Origin: Trema orientale | Taxonomy: Eukaryota > Streptophyta > Magnoliopsida > Rosales > Cannabaceae | Direction: 5' to 3' | Length of the DNA: 64,000 nt | Assembly (NCBI GenBank): GCA_002914845.1 | Contig: JXTC01000019.1 | Location: 470,057 to 534,056 of the forward strand | Shown: one piece after another, positions 46,500 to 59,888 of the stretch | Position numbering within the stretch: position 1 is the stretch's first letter | Layout: every line of letters begins with the position of its first letter | Notes under the pieces: model-generated | Seen by the model: only the letters and a program-made list of their open reading frames with translations | Told to the model about the DNA's origin: nothing | The model's database searches: none | Translations under genes and position numbers: made by a program

Positions 46500-49446
46500 T
46501 CTCACATCTCTATTAAAATGATATAAAATACTAATGTGGCATTTAAAAATATCATACTAGATTTTTATTAAATTAGTGACATTAATGGATACCAGTAAGA
46601 ATAAAAATTTACTGACATTTGAAATGTCATTACGTTATTTAGGCTTTACATTAACATTCTAAAATGTCTCAAAACTATGTTAATGGCATTGATAAATGTC
46701 ACTCAATTATTTAGTTAAATAAATTGATTATTCATTTTAAATTGTCAAAAAAATCACATTTTAAATGTTGTTAAACTACTATTTGTGTATTGTGATATGT
46801 ACTTATTTATAGGAGGCATTTTAAAACGTTAATATGAATAATTTAAAAATATTAGTAATACAGTTTTAGGATCAAATATTAGGTGGAATCGGATCTATCT
46901 TTTAGGATCAAGTCAAATTTCAAATTTGTCTACGAAGATTTTATTCTTTTTTTTTTTTTTTAAGTATATGAATTGATTAAAAACAAGTGAAGTGTTTCAT
47001 AACCTTCTCTAATTTAATTGATTAATTAAAATATAAATTTTATTTGTTTTAGATATAATCAAAATATTAATCACTGTTTTGGGATTTTCTAATTTTTGGA
47101 ATTAATCCTAAGGCATGGATTAGTGCTAATTAAGCACAAGATTACTAAGACTTAAACTAGCTCACATAAATTACGTCATTCGAGGAGGAACTACATACCG
47201 TTCAGAGTCAAGCCACATGTTGTATTGGAGCCTATCCACCTCACATGTCGGTCACATGCCTTGGAGATGAGCCGCCCTTGCTACCAGAAGGTTCCAGAAG
47301 CTTCCAACTTGCAACTTAAGCTCTTATGCATTAAGCACTTGCAAGACAAGTACTTGCAAATTAATTTCTTACAAGAGAAGTACTTGAAGACCAAGTACTT
47401 ATTACCTAAGTACTTCTATATTAAGTAAATTAATGAGGAGTAGACACCTCATTTATTTCTGGCCTAAGATCACTTGTGCAATAAGGCAAAATTTGCCTAT
47501 AAATAAGGGGTACACCCCTCCATTTGTAAGACAACTATTTAGCTTATTTTTTTTCTCCTAATAGAAACTCTATATTCTTCTCTTAATTCTCTCTCTCAAC
47601 CGTGCTCTCTGTCTCTCTCTTTTGTTTTTGTTTTCATCCGAAGCTTTCAAGCTTCCTTCCTCTTTATCTCTTGCTTTTAGTTAAATCGTGGCCTCCTATG
47701 TCCAACGTCGCCATCTTGTCTTCTTACTTATCTATCTGTGGCTCCCTTATTCTTCATCTCATATAACATATTTCTTCACCATCCTTGCCTTCAAGCCGAG
47801 CCCAATTCAAGTGCAAGCGTGAATCTGATCTGTGGGTACTGAGCTACTCTCCTCGAATTCCGTACTTGATCTGTGGCATAAGTTTAGGATTTTGTGTTCT
47901 ATCACTACCTCTCATTAATTTCAAATTGACACTATGGTCAATTTATTTTCCTCCGTCAACTAGACTTCTTCATCATTATTGCATTATTATATTATTGTCG
48001 ATCCGTAAGCTAGTCATCTCTGTAACTACCTATGTACAGGGACGCCGTGGGAAGTGTCGTTCTTTATTGCGACCTCTATCGGGACTTCGATACGTAGTGT
48101 CAGCGTTGTGATAGCACTTACGTTATTATTACGCCATTATTATTATTACTATATCGTAAGTACATTATTCTTGCAACTCCTAACGTAGCAAGAACGCTAT
48201 GGGAAGTGTTACTTTCTATATCGATCGCCTATCAGGATTTCAACACGTAGACAGTGTTGTGATAGCTCTTACACCTGTGCACTCTTTGTAATCTAACCAT
48301 AATCTTAGTTAATCTCTACTTTGTTTCAATTAATCACATGTCCTGTTAATTAATCAGAGCACAAGGTCAAATCCTGAACAATCATTTTTTCAAAAGACAT
48401 TCAAGATTTTAACTTCAAAAAGTAAAGCAAGAGTGGTTATTAAAAAATATTAAAAAAATCTTCAATTTCAAAATTATACTGCTATTAAAGTTATATTTCA
48501 ATTCTATTTCTCAAAAAAAAAAATAAGAATCATAAGAGATAAAATAAAACTTATGATCCATCCAATAAATCTAAACTTTAGTGACACTTATAAAATGCGA
48601 CTAAACCTATTATAGTGTCATTTCTAAATTGTCACTCAAGTTAAAATTCAGTTAATTTTTCAAAATGACGCTAAAAACCAAATTTAACAATATATTTGAT
48701 AGACAGAATTTTTTAGAGGAATGGAGAGGGTTGAAGAAAGAGGGATAATGAAAGGAGAACTACATTAAACCTTTATTTGGCAAGAGAGAAAGAAGAAGTG
48801 GAGGGAGGATGGCCCCCTCTTGGTCCACCAAATCTCACATTCCTTCCAATTTGGAAGGATTACAGACAATAGTGAAACAAAAGGTGGGTAATTAACAAAT
48901 TTACCACCAAAATAATTATTAAAAAGTTAATGAAAAAGAAAATCTAATTTCATAACATAATATACCACATTATTCCTATTTTCCATCCTTTCTAGCTACC
49001 AAATAGGGAAATTGATATAAATAGTAGTAATTTTATCTAAATAATTTTTTTAGGAGTGTTTTGAAAAATAATTTTTTTAGTAATATTTTATTATTTTGTG
49101 ACTATGTGTAATGGAGAATCACATAATTTGCGACTATTGATTAGTTCTAAAAAAATCATAATTTTATATTATGCCAATTTAAAAAGAGACAACTAAAAAA
49201 ATCATTTGGTGCCAAATTAGTACTACCCAAGTCAATTTCTCTACCAAAACTTAAGAGTATAAGTTGTCACTCTTCTCTCTCTCCTTTTTAAGCTCCCATC
49301 CTTGTTATTGTCCTTCCTTCCAACCAACTTAGATATATCTTTAAAAGATCCCATATAACTTAATGATAATGGTTATTATGGCATTTTGGTGTAAATGGCT
49401 ATGATACTAGATAAAATCACACCATATCATATTTTTCTTGTAGTGA
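46500..49446. mobile_element. Possible CACTA element, unit 2
   Basis: Partner of 22693-25049. The right end TTTTTCTTGTAGTG near 49433-49446 is the canonical CACTA terminus. The left CACTA is mutated (CTCACATC). Contains the 1.3-kb solo LTR. Confidence 0.45.
47075..48380 (+). mobile_element. Solo LTR, unit 2 only
   Basis: Begins TGTTTTGGGATTTT and ends ATCCTGAACA. Flanks are ATCAC (47070-47074) and ATCAT (48381-48385), a 5-bp TSD with one change. A TATAAATA box near 47500 precedes a CT-rich leader. Near its 3' side two related blocks with TGGGAAGTGT...GTTGTGATAGC lie at about 48048-48115 and 48200-48270. The unit 1 empty site is at about 23250-23260. No internal retroviral-type genes remain. 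Confidence 0.75.
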
Positions 49447-49809
49447 CAATCAAAAATTCTTATATACACAAATAGAGTCTTTAGGATTAAGTTTGTCGTT
49501 TTAATACATAGAATCAAAAAATGATTTAAACGGAATAGTAAGAATACTTTGCAATTTTAATTTGGGAATTTTTTCTTTTGATGAAGAGGTGGATCTCTAA
49601 AGCCTCCATAGAAAAGAACTAAAGAATGGTCTCTTAAGATCATAATCTTATTATTTTTCATACACTTTAAAATTCTTGCTATAAGTCTCAAAACATAAGA
49701 TTGTAAGAAGATAAAGAAAAGAGAAAGAGGAAAACACAACTTAAAAAAATAAAAAAGAAAAAAGAAAACAGGTTTTTCTTAAAACCTTTAATGCGTTACA
49801 GACTAAAAA

Positions 49810-51988
49810 TATAAAAACCCAGATTTTTAGAGGGTAAATTGGAAATTTTACTAATTTTCAGATTAAATAAGAGAATAGTTTAATTACAAAATTTCTTTGG
49901 GAATAGTACTAAAGTACAATTTTTGAGGACTAGATTAAAAGAGTTTTGAAGAGTAGGGGACTATTGTGTAATTTTTTAAAAAATAGCACAATCTCATATA
50001 CTAGTCACGTGACCTCACTCTTCCCCTCACTTTCTCTCTCTTCCTTACCGATCTTTCTCTCGCTCACTCTCAGCCGAAGGGGACGAAGGACCGCCGGGCC
50101 GCCTCCTGCCATTGTCCAGCTTCGAGGACTGCCGGAGAAGGTCTCCCATGTCGCCGCAAGCTCGTCGCTAATCTGCTGGAGTCGCTGGAGCTGCTCGCCA
50201 TCACCAGAGAAGGAATATGTCGTGGAAGAAGTTTGAATTTTCGATACTGTTTTGAAGTGTTTTAGCTCGTCTTCTTCGGCTCGTTGGATTTGTCTCGTCG
50301 AGAGGAAACTCTAAGTATATATCTCGTGACTCCATTTTGTCCGATTTGAAAGTTTCTATTTTTGAGAGTTTTGAGCTTAAGAATGACTTTTTTAATTCGA
50401 TCGTTCGATTATGTTTTTCATGTCATTTTTAGAATGTACTCAGAAAATAGAGAATATTGATATATATATTAATTATGTTTAGTAACCGGCACGAAAAACA
50501 AAATCAGACAGCTAAGATTTGCCTCGTTTTGCATATCACCAATCTGGTTTCAGTCCAGACCTGAATTGGACGAATTATATATCTAATCTAGCTATTTTGG
50601 GTGCTAAGAATTCAGTGAAGAGGATCGTTTGAGAATTTAAAGCTCTGTTGAGAAGTCGATTTTTCACAAGAGAATGATCGAGGGCTTAAAATTAGTTCCC
50701 GACTCTCCGAACGATCATCCAATGACACCTTTAAGATCTAATCGTGTGGTAGCACTATTCTAGTGAGATAGAGATTCAGTTACCTCTGTTTTATATCATT
50801 TTTGAATAAAACTTATTTTCTATAATATATGATGACAAATGTGATTTTAGAACTATTTAAATATCTGTGATGAGGTTGGATTAGATTGTATGATATATCT
50901 TATATTGCTCTGGGAATTTTCTGAGTGCAGGTTAATTTTGGGTGTATCAAAAATAGGGTCGTTATGCTGCCCGTTTTTCTATAAAACCTAATATGCTTAT
51001 TTTATTGAAAAAGTAGAGCACGATATTTTTCACACTTCAATTTTATATTACACGTGTCATAGGATCATACATGAGCACCGTGTTAGTATCATGGATTTAC
51101 AGTGTGGCGCTGCATGCCCCACCAGTGGTATAGAGTCCGTAAACCTGAGTGGGATTTGTTTTTTCTGATTACCTCCTTATTTGGCAGGCATAGGCAATTC
51201 GGTAGCTCCTCTAAGTTTGGTATGAGACACATGGGTGTCCCTTCCAGGTATGGGCTTAGGTGTCAAGTAGGCTGTTAGGTGCACTTAGTGCCATCATCAT
51301 GGGTTTCCACAAATGAGAGAATGAGAGCTTATGGGCATGGGTTGATTTGTATCATATGCATATGAATTGGATGGTTTTGCTTATAATGTTTTATTTATAC
51401 GTATACATATGAATTTCTAGTTTTTGGCTATTATATATGTATTTATTGGATTTGAACAAATCATGCAAAAACTTTCCATCACTAAAATATTTTCTATCGA
51501 GGTAACTGTTTTCCAACTGAGCATTTCATACTCACCCCCTACCTTCCTTTCTCAGGTGATGTTTACTGCGAATTCGGTAATTAAGAGGATTAAGAGACCA
51601 TCTTTGATTCGTTATCTTGGTAATGCTTGAAACTTGTCGTTGTAGTGTTTAGATTGTTTGAACTTTGTATTAGCATTGAACCAAGATTACTACTTTCTAT
51701 TATATTTGTGACCTTATATATGCCACTCTGGTTTCTTATATTTGTTGTAGATAATGATGACACTTAAACTCTATTTTGAACTATGTTTTTCACTTACTAT
51801 TCGATCTATGTTTAATGGTATATACGAACTGTGGGAGAGGTTCACAGAATGAAATTCCAAATATTTTATTTAAATAGACTGTTGTATAAAACTAAAACTT
51901 TTAAAATATTTTTTAAAATAAATCAAGGAATTCCCTGTCTTAGTGAAATTTCTCATTTTGCCAGTAACCTGGGTTTTAGGTCGTGACA
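49810..51988 (+). repeat. Solo Ty3-type LTR, uninterrupted copy
   Basis: Partner of the split LTR of unit 1. It ends GGTCGTGACA at 51988. It keeps the empty target of the Tat insertion at 50929-50933 (AGGTT where unit 1 has ATGTT). The left boundary is uncertain because of A-rich sequence. Confidence 0.6.
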
Positions 51989-54759
51989 AAAAATAATCCA
52001 TTGTATAGACTTTTTTTTTTTTCCAGATCAATCCATCGTATAGACTTAAAAGTAGGTTTCCTAATTTTCTCAAAACCTTTACACATATAATTCTATTTTG
52101 TAAATTGATAAATTGACAAATTATATAATATTAATACTATATCTTAATGTCATATCATTTTAAATAGGAAAAAATAATTTTAACCCTATCAAAGACATTA
52201 TCAAAAATATAAAATAGATAAGATATATATAGAGAAAACTCAAAACCACAAATATGCCTATAGCCAAGGAAATAAATGTATGCTAAAGATTTTTAGCATG
52301 TAAAAGTTTTTCTATTAAAATGAAATGCCTCTCTTTCCTCCTTAGATTTACCTATTTAATTATATAATTATATTCAACGTAATTTTTAATTTGGAAATAA
52401 AACAAAACAATCTTAAAGAAAAAGACACATGTTTTTCTTTTCGAAAGAAAAGACACACGTTTTAGAAGAAAGAAAAAGTCCCATTTTTCCTCAACTTAAG
52501 TAACGTGTAGGACATGTCTAATACAAGCTCGTTATCTCAAAAATAAACTATTTTGTTTTATCTAAATTTTCAAATAATTAAATTACGAAATAGTGGAATT
52601 TATTTATTTGTTAAATCATAATTTCCTGAATTAATAACAACAAAAGATAATCACATTATTTTTACATATTTGTGCTTGTAACGAGAAATTCTCTATATTA
52701 CACAACTAATTCAGTGTGGTGAGATACATTATTTGTTGCTTATTAAATAATCATATTATTTATAAGAACACTAAATTAAATAGATAAAAATAGTAACATT
52801 TACTATTATAATGTGACATATAAAATAATTAAATATTTAACATTAAATTCAGTATAACATAATTAATTTAAAATTCAACAATTCTAAATTAAATATTAAT
52901 AAAAGAAAGTGACTATATAACAATTTCAATACAGTATTTGTAGAGGTCATTCGAGGACTATGAAGTTATAATTTCAAGCTCCACCAAATTTGATAATTAA
53001 TTAACCTCTTTAATTAAATTATCGAATTAATTAGTTCAAGTGTTACTCCACTAAAAAATAGGGGAATTGCACTCTTGAAAATTACAGTATAAATTACTCA
53101 AAGTAATCATAAAGTTTGTCCATTGATTTAATCATTACATATAGATTAATCCTCCATAAATAATTCATAAATAGAATTAGTTACGTAATCCGTTTTCTTC
53201 TCTAATTACTTCTTTATCCTTGAGTTCCCATAATAAATTTATGATCAAATCATGAATTGAGTGCTCTATCATTCAAGTATCAAATCGATACTCAATGAAT
53301 CATCTTTCTAACTTCCGTAAGGAAGGAATAGATTCCATATTAATGTAAATTAATATTTCCAACTATCTATATTATTATGTCTCCAATATACAAGGATTCA
53401 ATCCAGTATAAACTAAGATGTTATCAAATACATCAAAAGGCATAAAAACATAAACATGAGACTATTAATTACTAGGATTAAGATCGTCCCATATATGATC
53501 ATCGGTTAATAAATTTAAATACTCTGTTATTGGATATATATTATCAGATATTCAAATTTATCTAGTTCAACCCTATATATATAATCTCATTATATAAAGT
53601 ATCTCTATTTAATGTCGCTACATAAATAGCTTGCATAAGACTATTCTATTTCATACTAGTATTTTTTTTATAATTAAATATCTTAATTTTAATAATTAAT
53701 TAAAGACAAATTTAGATTATATTCCTTAAACTTAAGCCTCTTATATGTACAAATTTTATACATACTAAGTTTTATAATAATGATTATGAAATTTTCATAA
53801 TATTTATCATTCACTAATTGAATAGTAACAACTCACTTACCACATGTGTTGTATAAAAATAATATATGTAAGCAAAGAAAAAATCAACTTTATTTATTTA
53901 TTAGCAAATTATTGTTTACATCTTGCTCTTAGTGCAAAAAGACTAAGAATGTCTCTAGTGGAAAGAATCAATGGTTAGTGAAATATTTAGTATTATTTGA
54001 TCTTTGCATTTAATCATTATTGATTAAAACGAAATTTCTTTTATTTGAAAAAAACATGTGGTCTTAACAAATGTACAAAGCTCATAAGCAAATTTGAAAT
54101 GTGCGCCCCTATTATGGTATGCTAAACACCACAGACGCTTGACTTGGCAAAAGCATTAAAGTTTTGTTTTTTTTTTTTTTAATACTTTATAAGCCTTTAT
54201 CTATAAAAACGTACTTGACATTTAATTGTTTACCTTAAAATTATTAATCTCCTTAACCACAAAATCGTGCTATGAATAATTTCAGCACGTTTGGGTTGTT
54301 CTTGAATTTGTTTTTCTTTTTGTTAAATATGAAATCCTCATCTATATTCGAAATCCTGTGTTTATCAATGTTAATCTTTATAAATCTTTGGACTTCTTTG
54401 GCCAATCTAGATCTAGCCAACCCTTTAGGATCCAGAAATATTTAGAATTATAAATTAAGTTTGTGGATCAATATCTAAAATTTTCATTCAAATGGCCTAT
54501 CCACATGTTTTACAGATTGGAATAAACTTTGTTCTTGAAATGAGAATGCACGTACCCATCAATATTACATTCTAATGTATGTCTTCTATTCAAATTAAAC
54601 CTATAAAAATCCTTATTCAAATATCTCTCATTCAAAGTTTCAAACTATAACCCAATTTCAAAATGTTTGTTTTACCGTGGTATCCATAGAATATAACAGT
54701 CAGCACAGTAATAATAATAGATTATTAATTTAGATCAAAGAACCAATTTTATCAAATCT
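51989..54759. other. AT-rich part of unit 2, no gene seen
   Basis: Counterpart of 39275-42141. Only short random frames. Confidence 0.6.
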
Positions 54760-56000
54760 TTAAACAACTTCATACTCATCTGTATTGATCCGCTCTTGCC
54801 TTGTTCCCCCTGCTCACAAGAAACAATTCCAGAATCATTAATAATAAACTACAACATCAAGAAAAACCCATTTTCAACTGAAAAAGATAAAAGAAAACAC
54901 AATATACCGTAGTAAACATAAAAATAAATAAAACCTTTTCAATTCCTTTAAACTGAAAAATAAATTACAACTCTTCCTTTAATTAAGACCCTTCAAATAT
55001 TTGTGCCAAAGTAATTAATTTTGTCATGAACACGACAAGTATCCCATATATATATATATAGGACACAGTAGGTATTTTTTTTTTTTTTACCTATGCATAG
55101 GTATCATTTTGACTAATAAAAATTATCATGCACATTTTTATAGCTGTTGGATTACCATTAGATAATGATTAGCTAAAAGAAAATACCTACTAGATTGGCA
55201 ACCATATATATATGTGTCTATATATTTCAAACTGTTACTTTTTTCTCAAAAAAAAATAAATTATTTGTATGTGTAGATTATTTATCCGAGGTAATTCTTC
55301 ATAGGTAGATTAGGTAAAATAAAAAAGAGTGTTTTTGTCAAAAACACAAAAAAAGAACAAAAGTAATAAGCCTCAAATATTTGATGTACATACCTCTTTC
55401 GAAGAAACCATCAGTGGCGTGTACAATAACATGGCCATCACATTGTGTTATCTTAACACCCTCTATCGAAACAGTTTCCAAATCTTCAGATACTTCGGTC
55501 ACATAAAACTTGTCCATATAACGACCGCAAACAGCCAACGTAGAATCCTTCGAGAGTGAGCCCGACTCAAAAGCTTCCTTATCAACCTTTGACATCACAA
55601 TTTGGTTTTGTAGGCTTATCCCTTCTCCGAATCGGATTGCGTCGTCCAGTGGCACGAATAGGGTTATGGTGTTGTTGTCGAACATCGTGAATCTGTTATG
55701 GCGGTCCACGAAGAACAAGAAATCCCGGCAGTGAGGAGGAACTGCAGTGTAAAGATTTCTCTCGAGAATTTCGGTCATGACTTTATGGCGGTTACTAGTA
55801 GTGTCTCTGAGAGCCTTTGCGATCCTGTCAAAGGCCACAAGCGTAACGCTTGTGCTGTTTGTGTAGTATAAGGCCCCGCACTCCCTAAGTGCGTATTCAC
55901 GATAATCGATGAATATAGGCTGCGTGGGCGGGGTTAGTTGGGAGAGAATTATAAGGAGAAAAAGGAACAAATAGAAAAATAACTGTTGTTTGGAAGCCAT
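54760..56000 (-). CDS. FAS1 (fasciclin) domain-containing secreted protein
   Basis: Exon 1 runs 56000-55394 (607 nt), donor GAG|GTATGT; exon 2 is 54809-54760 (50 nt) after acceptor GTGAGCAG, completing a split Gly codon and ending TAA. Product 218 aa. Residues 1-28 form a signal peptide (LFFYLFLFLLIILS). One FAS1 domain follows, with the ITLFVPLDDAI core near residues 110-121 and the terminal VHATDGFF. N-glycosylation sequons NST and NNT are present. There is no long Pro/Ala AGP region or clear GPI signal, so it is a short single-FAS1 type, not a classical FLA. FAS1 proteins act in cell wall or adhesion; the exact role here is unknown. The 3' third was duplicated into unit 1. Confidence 0.88.
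55061..55203. mobile_element. 143-bp TA-tract element, unit 2 only
   Basis: GGACACAGTAGGTATTTT at one side and AAAATACCTACT near the other form an inverted repeat of 12 nt. It sits in a (TA)n tract in the FAS1 gene's 3' flank. The unit 1 tract at 42429-42450 lacks it. Related to 18438-18682. Confidence 0.7.
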
Positions 56001-57296
56001 GGAGAAGAAGGTTTAATAATAATTAGTAATGGTGGTTTATAAAAAGTTGTGAGATACAAAGATCCCATAGGATTTGTTGTGCGTGATTAGGTGTAAATTC
56101 CCCTTTGTTAATTCATAAAATATATAAATATAGTGGCAGGAGATGGAATCCTGTTCCTAATTAAACCAGAAATAATAGAAACCTAAATGTTATTGATTAT
56201 CTGTACAATTATCTTGAAATGTTTTACTTATTTTTTTCAGTTTTTTAAGTAATTTGAATATTCGCACGGTAGTCTGTATGATAAAAAAGAAACTCCCACC
56301 GATTATTCAAAAAAATTTAAAAAAAATTTAAAAAGAAGTTAAGAGACCCCATTTGAGACCACTACAAAGTTACTTATTTTTTTATTAATTTTTGAGTAAA
56401 CGCCTCCGGCCCTCGCCCTCATTTATGCAAATTCTCTTTTTACTCTTTAATTTCACTCTACGAGAAAGGGTCTCCTCCTCCGTGGAATTCCCCTCTTCAC
56501 TTTATTTTCTATTTGAACAATCTTTACATATTCTCATTAATAGAAATCTATTGATGTTTTGGGTTTTATTTACTTTTATTTCCATGATCTCATGGTCACC
56601 ATCTAAATTTGAAGATCTTACAATTCTGACTTCGTCGAATATCAACTTACATGGAAACTTCACCACCATATTAGTAGAAAAAAGCCAACTTGGGTAGTGT
56701 AAACCAGCTCTAAAGAGTTGAAGAGATCTCTCCCATATCGTTCTCTAGTAAAGAGATTAAAAGAATGAGAGGAAATATGGCATATATAGGCGCCATTTTC
56801 ATTGAACGGTTAAGTACAATCCTTTTATAAGTAATTCAAAATTGAAATACGTAAATCTTAATCTAAGAAAACTAAATAAAATCAAATGACTAACTAGATA
56901 AGCCAAGAAGGTAAATACTAATTCAACATTAAAAGCCAATTACTTAGGCTTTTGTTAATCATATTTTTTTTAATCTATTTTTGGAATACATTCATGTATT
57001 TTCAACAAAAATATAGCATTCGTGTTTTTAAAAAAAAAAAAATCTACCATATCGATATGTTCTCCAATATTTCCTTAATTTTTCCATCGATATGATATTT
57101 TAGTCCTTGATTATTATAACATTTCCTTTAAAGATATATTCTAATTTTCCAAATTAAGGTGAAGATTAACTTTTCACAGCGTCTAATATAGTGACCTACA
57201 TTCTTTCCTTACAATTCGGGGACATTTTTTCTAACTGTTGGATTAAATCAAACTTGACACTGCAAAACAAGCTTATATGAACTCACCTTATATTAA
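56001..57296. other. Intergenic, no gene seen
   Basis: FAS1 upstream region then AT-rich spacer. The open frame at 56392-56697 has no recognisable features. Confidence 0.55.
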
Positions 57297-57601
57297 CTCG
57301 CACAAACAAAAGCCTGGGAAAAAAAATTCTCTTTCTGAATTCATACGAAGAAGAAGAAGAAAAGGTAGAAAATTAGTATTTGGTCATCGCTGGAGGAATC
57401 TGTGTGAGGGGTTTTGGTGTTCAGACGATGCTGCGGATGCAGACCAATTGAGATTCAAACGCTATTGTATCCAAAACCGGATTGGAATTCTAGTGTCTGG
57501 ATCTGCTGGCGATCCCCATGTTTTGAAGAGGGGTAGAGAAGACATGATTCTACCTATTCTCTTGTGCCTGGTGAAAAGATATGTATATATGTATATATTA
57601 T

Positions 57602-57960
57602 AATTCAATTTTGATCGAATCTACCAGACTCCTGATCATGGTTTTCAGTTTCTTTTTTTAGATTTATCTCATTTTAACCGTTTTTCATAAGATTATTTGG
57701 AATGGATATATGTATTTTGATATTTTAATTTGTCGTTTATAGTTTTTTTAGTTAACGCTAAACTGAGATTTGCTTAAATTCCTTTTCGATTTTAGTATAA
57801 ACAAAATAATTAACAAAATAAAAAATTCAAGAAATATGAATAGATCTTTCTGTTGGTGGGTCTTGGTATACCTTTAACTGAGATGATTCATTATTTTCTT
57901 ATGTTCTTTCACTATGTATTATCTTTCTAAGAATCACAAACTCTGATTGGAAATTTTATT
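57602..57960. repeat. Direct repeat copy 1 (~350 bp)
   Basis: Shares ATTTTGTTATTTTAATTTGTCG-like sequence and order of motifs (GATCGAATCTA, GAGATTTGCTTAAAT) with 59402-59750. Same orientation. Confidence 0.8.
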
Positions 57961-58784
57961 AAATTTGCTTTAACCATTTTTTCATGATCTAAATGCTATT
58001 TTCTAAGAAAATCTTTATATAAAAAAATATAAAGTAAAATAAAACAAAAAACGCAAAGTCCTTTCTTTTAAAGATAATGGCAGTAACCGTCCCTCATCTC
58101 TCACTATTTCTCCTCCCAATGTCTCTCCCTTTCTATGGGCGTTGCTCCACCTTATTGCCGTACTATCTTTTGTTTTCCTATTTAAGCTCTTTCTTTTATA
58201 TATAATTTAAGCCTATTTTTTGTTTTTAGATTTTCAGATTAATTATTATTATTTGTCCATGCATACACACAACATTGGATTGTTCGTGTTGTCTTTTTCC
58301 TATTTTTATTTCTAACCTTTAATTGTTGTATTTTCTTTAATTTTTTTTTCTTTTAAATTTTAAATTATGATGATTTTAATTTTTATCGTGGTTATAATTT
58401 ATTAGTTAAATTTGTTGATTATTGTTTTCTATGTTTATAATATGTGATTATTCGTTCAAAATTATTTGGATTAGGTTAGGGTGTATTAGATTTATAATAT
58501 AATTATGATATTGTATATGGTAATCTTTGTGATATTGAGTATGTGTAGTTTTGCTTGAATCTAATTTTAGTAATACGATTTGGTTATTAGGGTATTTCGT
58601 ATTGAAGATGGTTGGTTGAGTGGAATTTGGATTTTGAATATAACTTGGTTTACTTTTTTTCTTTTTTTTTCTGGATTTGAAGTATATGATTTCTTGAACA
58701 CGTGAAGGTGAAGGAAAAATCTCTCAGATTTTAAATATTCAAAATAAACTAATTAAAAAATAAGGCAATCACCCTTTGTGAAAT

Positions 58785-58885
58785 TTATTGTCTCCCTTAC
58801 TTGGAGTTCTTTCCACTCCCAATATGGAGTCTATTGTCTCCCCGTATATGGGAGTTTATTTCACTCCTTTTGTGGAGTTTTTCTC
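58785..58885. repeat. Hairpin-repeat array, ~24-nt period
   Basis: Four stems in a row: CTCCC..GGAG, ACTCC..GGAGT, CTCCC..GGGAG, ACTCC..GGAGT (starts near 58792, 58815, 58838, 58863). Confidence 0.75.
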
Positions 58886-59401
58886 TTTTATGCAAATTTA
58901 ATTTGATATCGTTTCTATTTTAACAATATCCTTCAATTTCACCAGTTTTGATGTTTGCTTCTCCCAAATCCCCTTTTGATTTTCTCGTTTCTCTCAATCC
59001 AATAATATTATTATTCAAGCATTAATAAAAATACTAATATTATTATTATTCAAGCATTAATAAAGTATTTTTTGAAAAAACAAATTCTGAAAAATGAGGA
59101 AACAATGATCTTTACGACACATGTGAACCAAACGTTTTAAATAGTACACTTATGATCGTATTTAATATAGTTATTTGTTCATATCTGAAGATAAATACAA
59201 TCCTTTTTTGCATACCCTTATATTCATTAAAAAAGCCAGAAACAGGCGATTATCCTCTTTTATTTTAACTTTTTTGAATATAAATAAATAAATAATAAAA
59301 TAAATATAATTTACTATCCCTAAATTTCTCCAAATCACACTCCCAACCTATCCACGATCGCATATTCAAACAATTTACCATAATTGTATACATATTTTTT
59401 T

Positions 59402-59750
59402 ATTTATGATTCAATTAGATCGAATCTATCAGACTTCTGATCATAGTTTCTAGCTTCTGTTTTTTGGATTTATCTTATGTTGACCGTTTTTAACAGGATT
59501 ATTTGGTATAGATTTATGTATTTTGTTATTTTAATTTGTCGTTTGTGGTTTTTTAGTTAATGCTAACCTGAGATTTGCTTAAATCCCTTTTGGATTTTCG
59601 TATAAACAAAATAATTAACAAAATCGAAAATTCAAGAGATAAAAGCACATCTTTATCTGTTGGTGGGTTTTGGTATAACTTTAACTGAGATGATTCATTA
59701 TCTTCTTTTGTTCTTTCACAAAGTATTATCTTACTAAGAATCATGGTGAA
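59402..59750. repeat. Direct repeat copy 2 (~350 bp)
   Basis: Partner of 57602-57960, about 1.8 kb downstream. It ends near a poly(A) run at 59760-59774. Confidence 0.8.
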
Positions 59751-59787
59751 TGTTCACTCAAAAAAAAAAAAAAAGAATCATGATGGA

Positions 59788-59888
59788 TCTAGTCTCCCCA
59801 TATTGGGATGTTATTATCTCCCTATGATGGGACTTTTATATCTCCCCACGTTGGGACTGTTATATCTCCCCATGATGGGACTTTTAAT
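59788..59888. repeat. Hairpin-repeat array, exact 24-nt period
   Basis: TCTCCC starts at 59793, 59817, 59841 and 59865. Each unit carries an imperfect stem TCTCCC...GGGAC/T. Confidence 0.85.

Larger units (their letters stand above)
42845..55520. repeat. Tandem duplication, unit 2
   Basis: Same order as unit 1: protease pseudogene, 93-bp repeats, CACTA-like tract, solo LTR, AT-rich spacer, FAS1 3' end. It ends at TATA 55517-55520, inside the intact FAS1 gene. Confidence 0.93.

Noticed and set aside
57277..57603. 108-aa frame with an Arg/Lys-rich start
   Set aside because: No recognisable domain, a low-complexity GAAGAAGAA start and no supported splice partners. Left as uncertain within the possible LINE interval.
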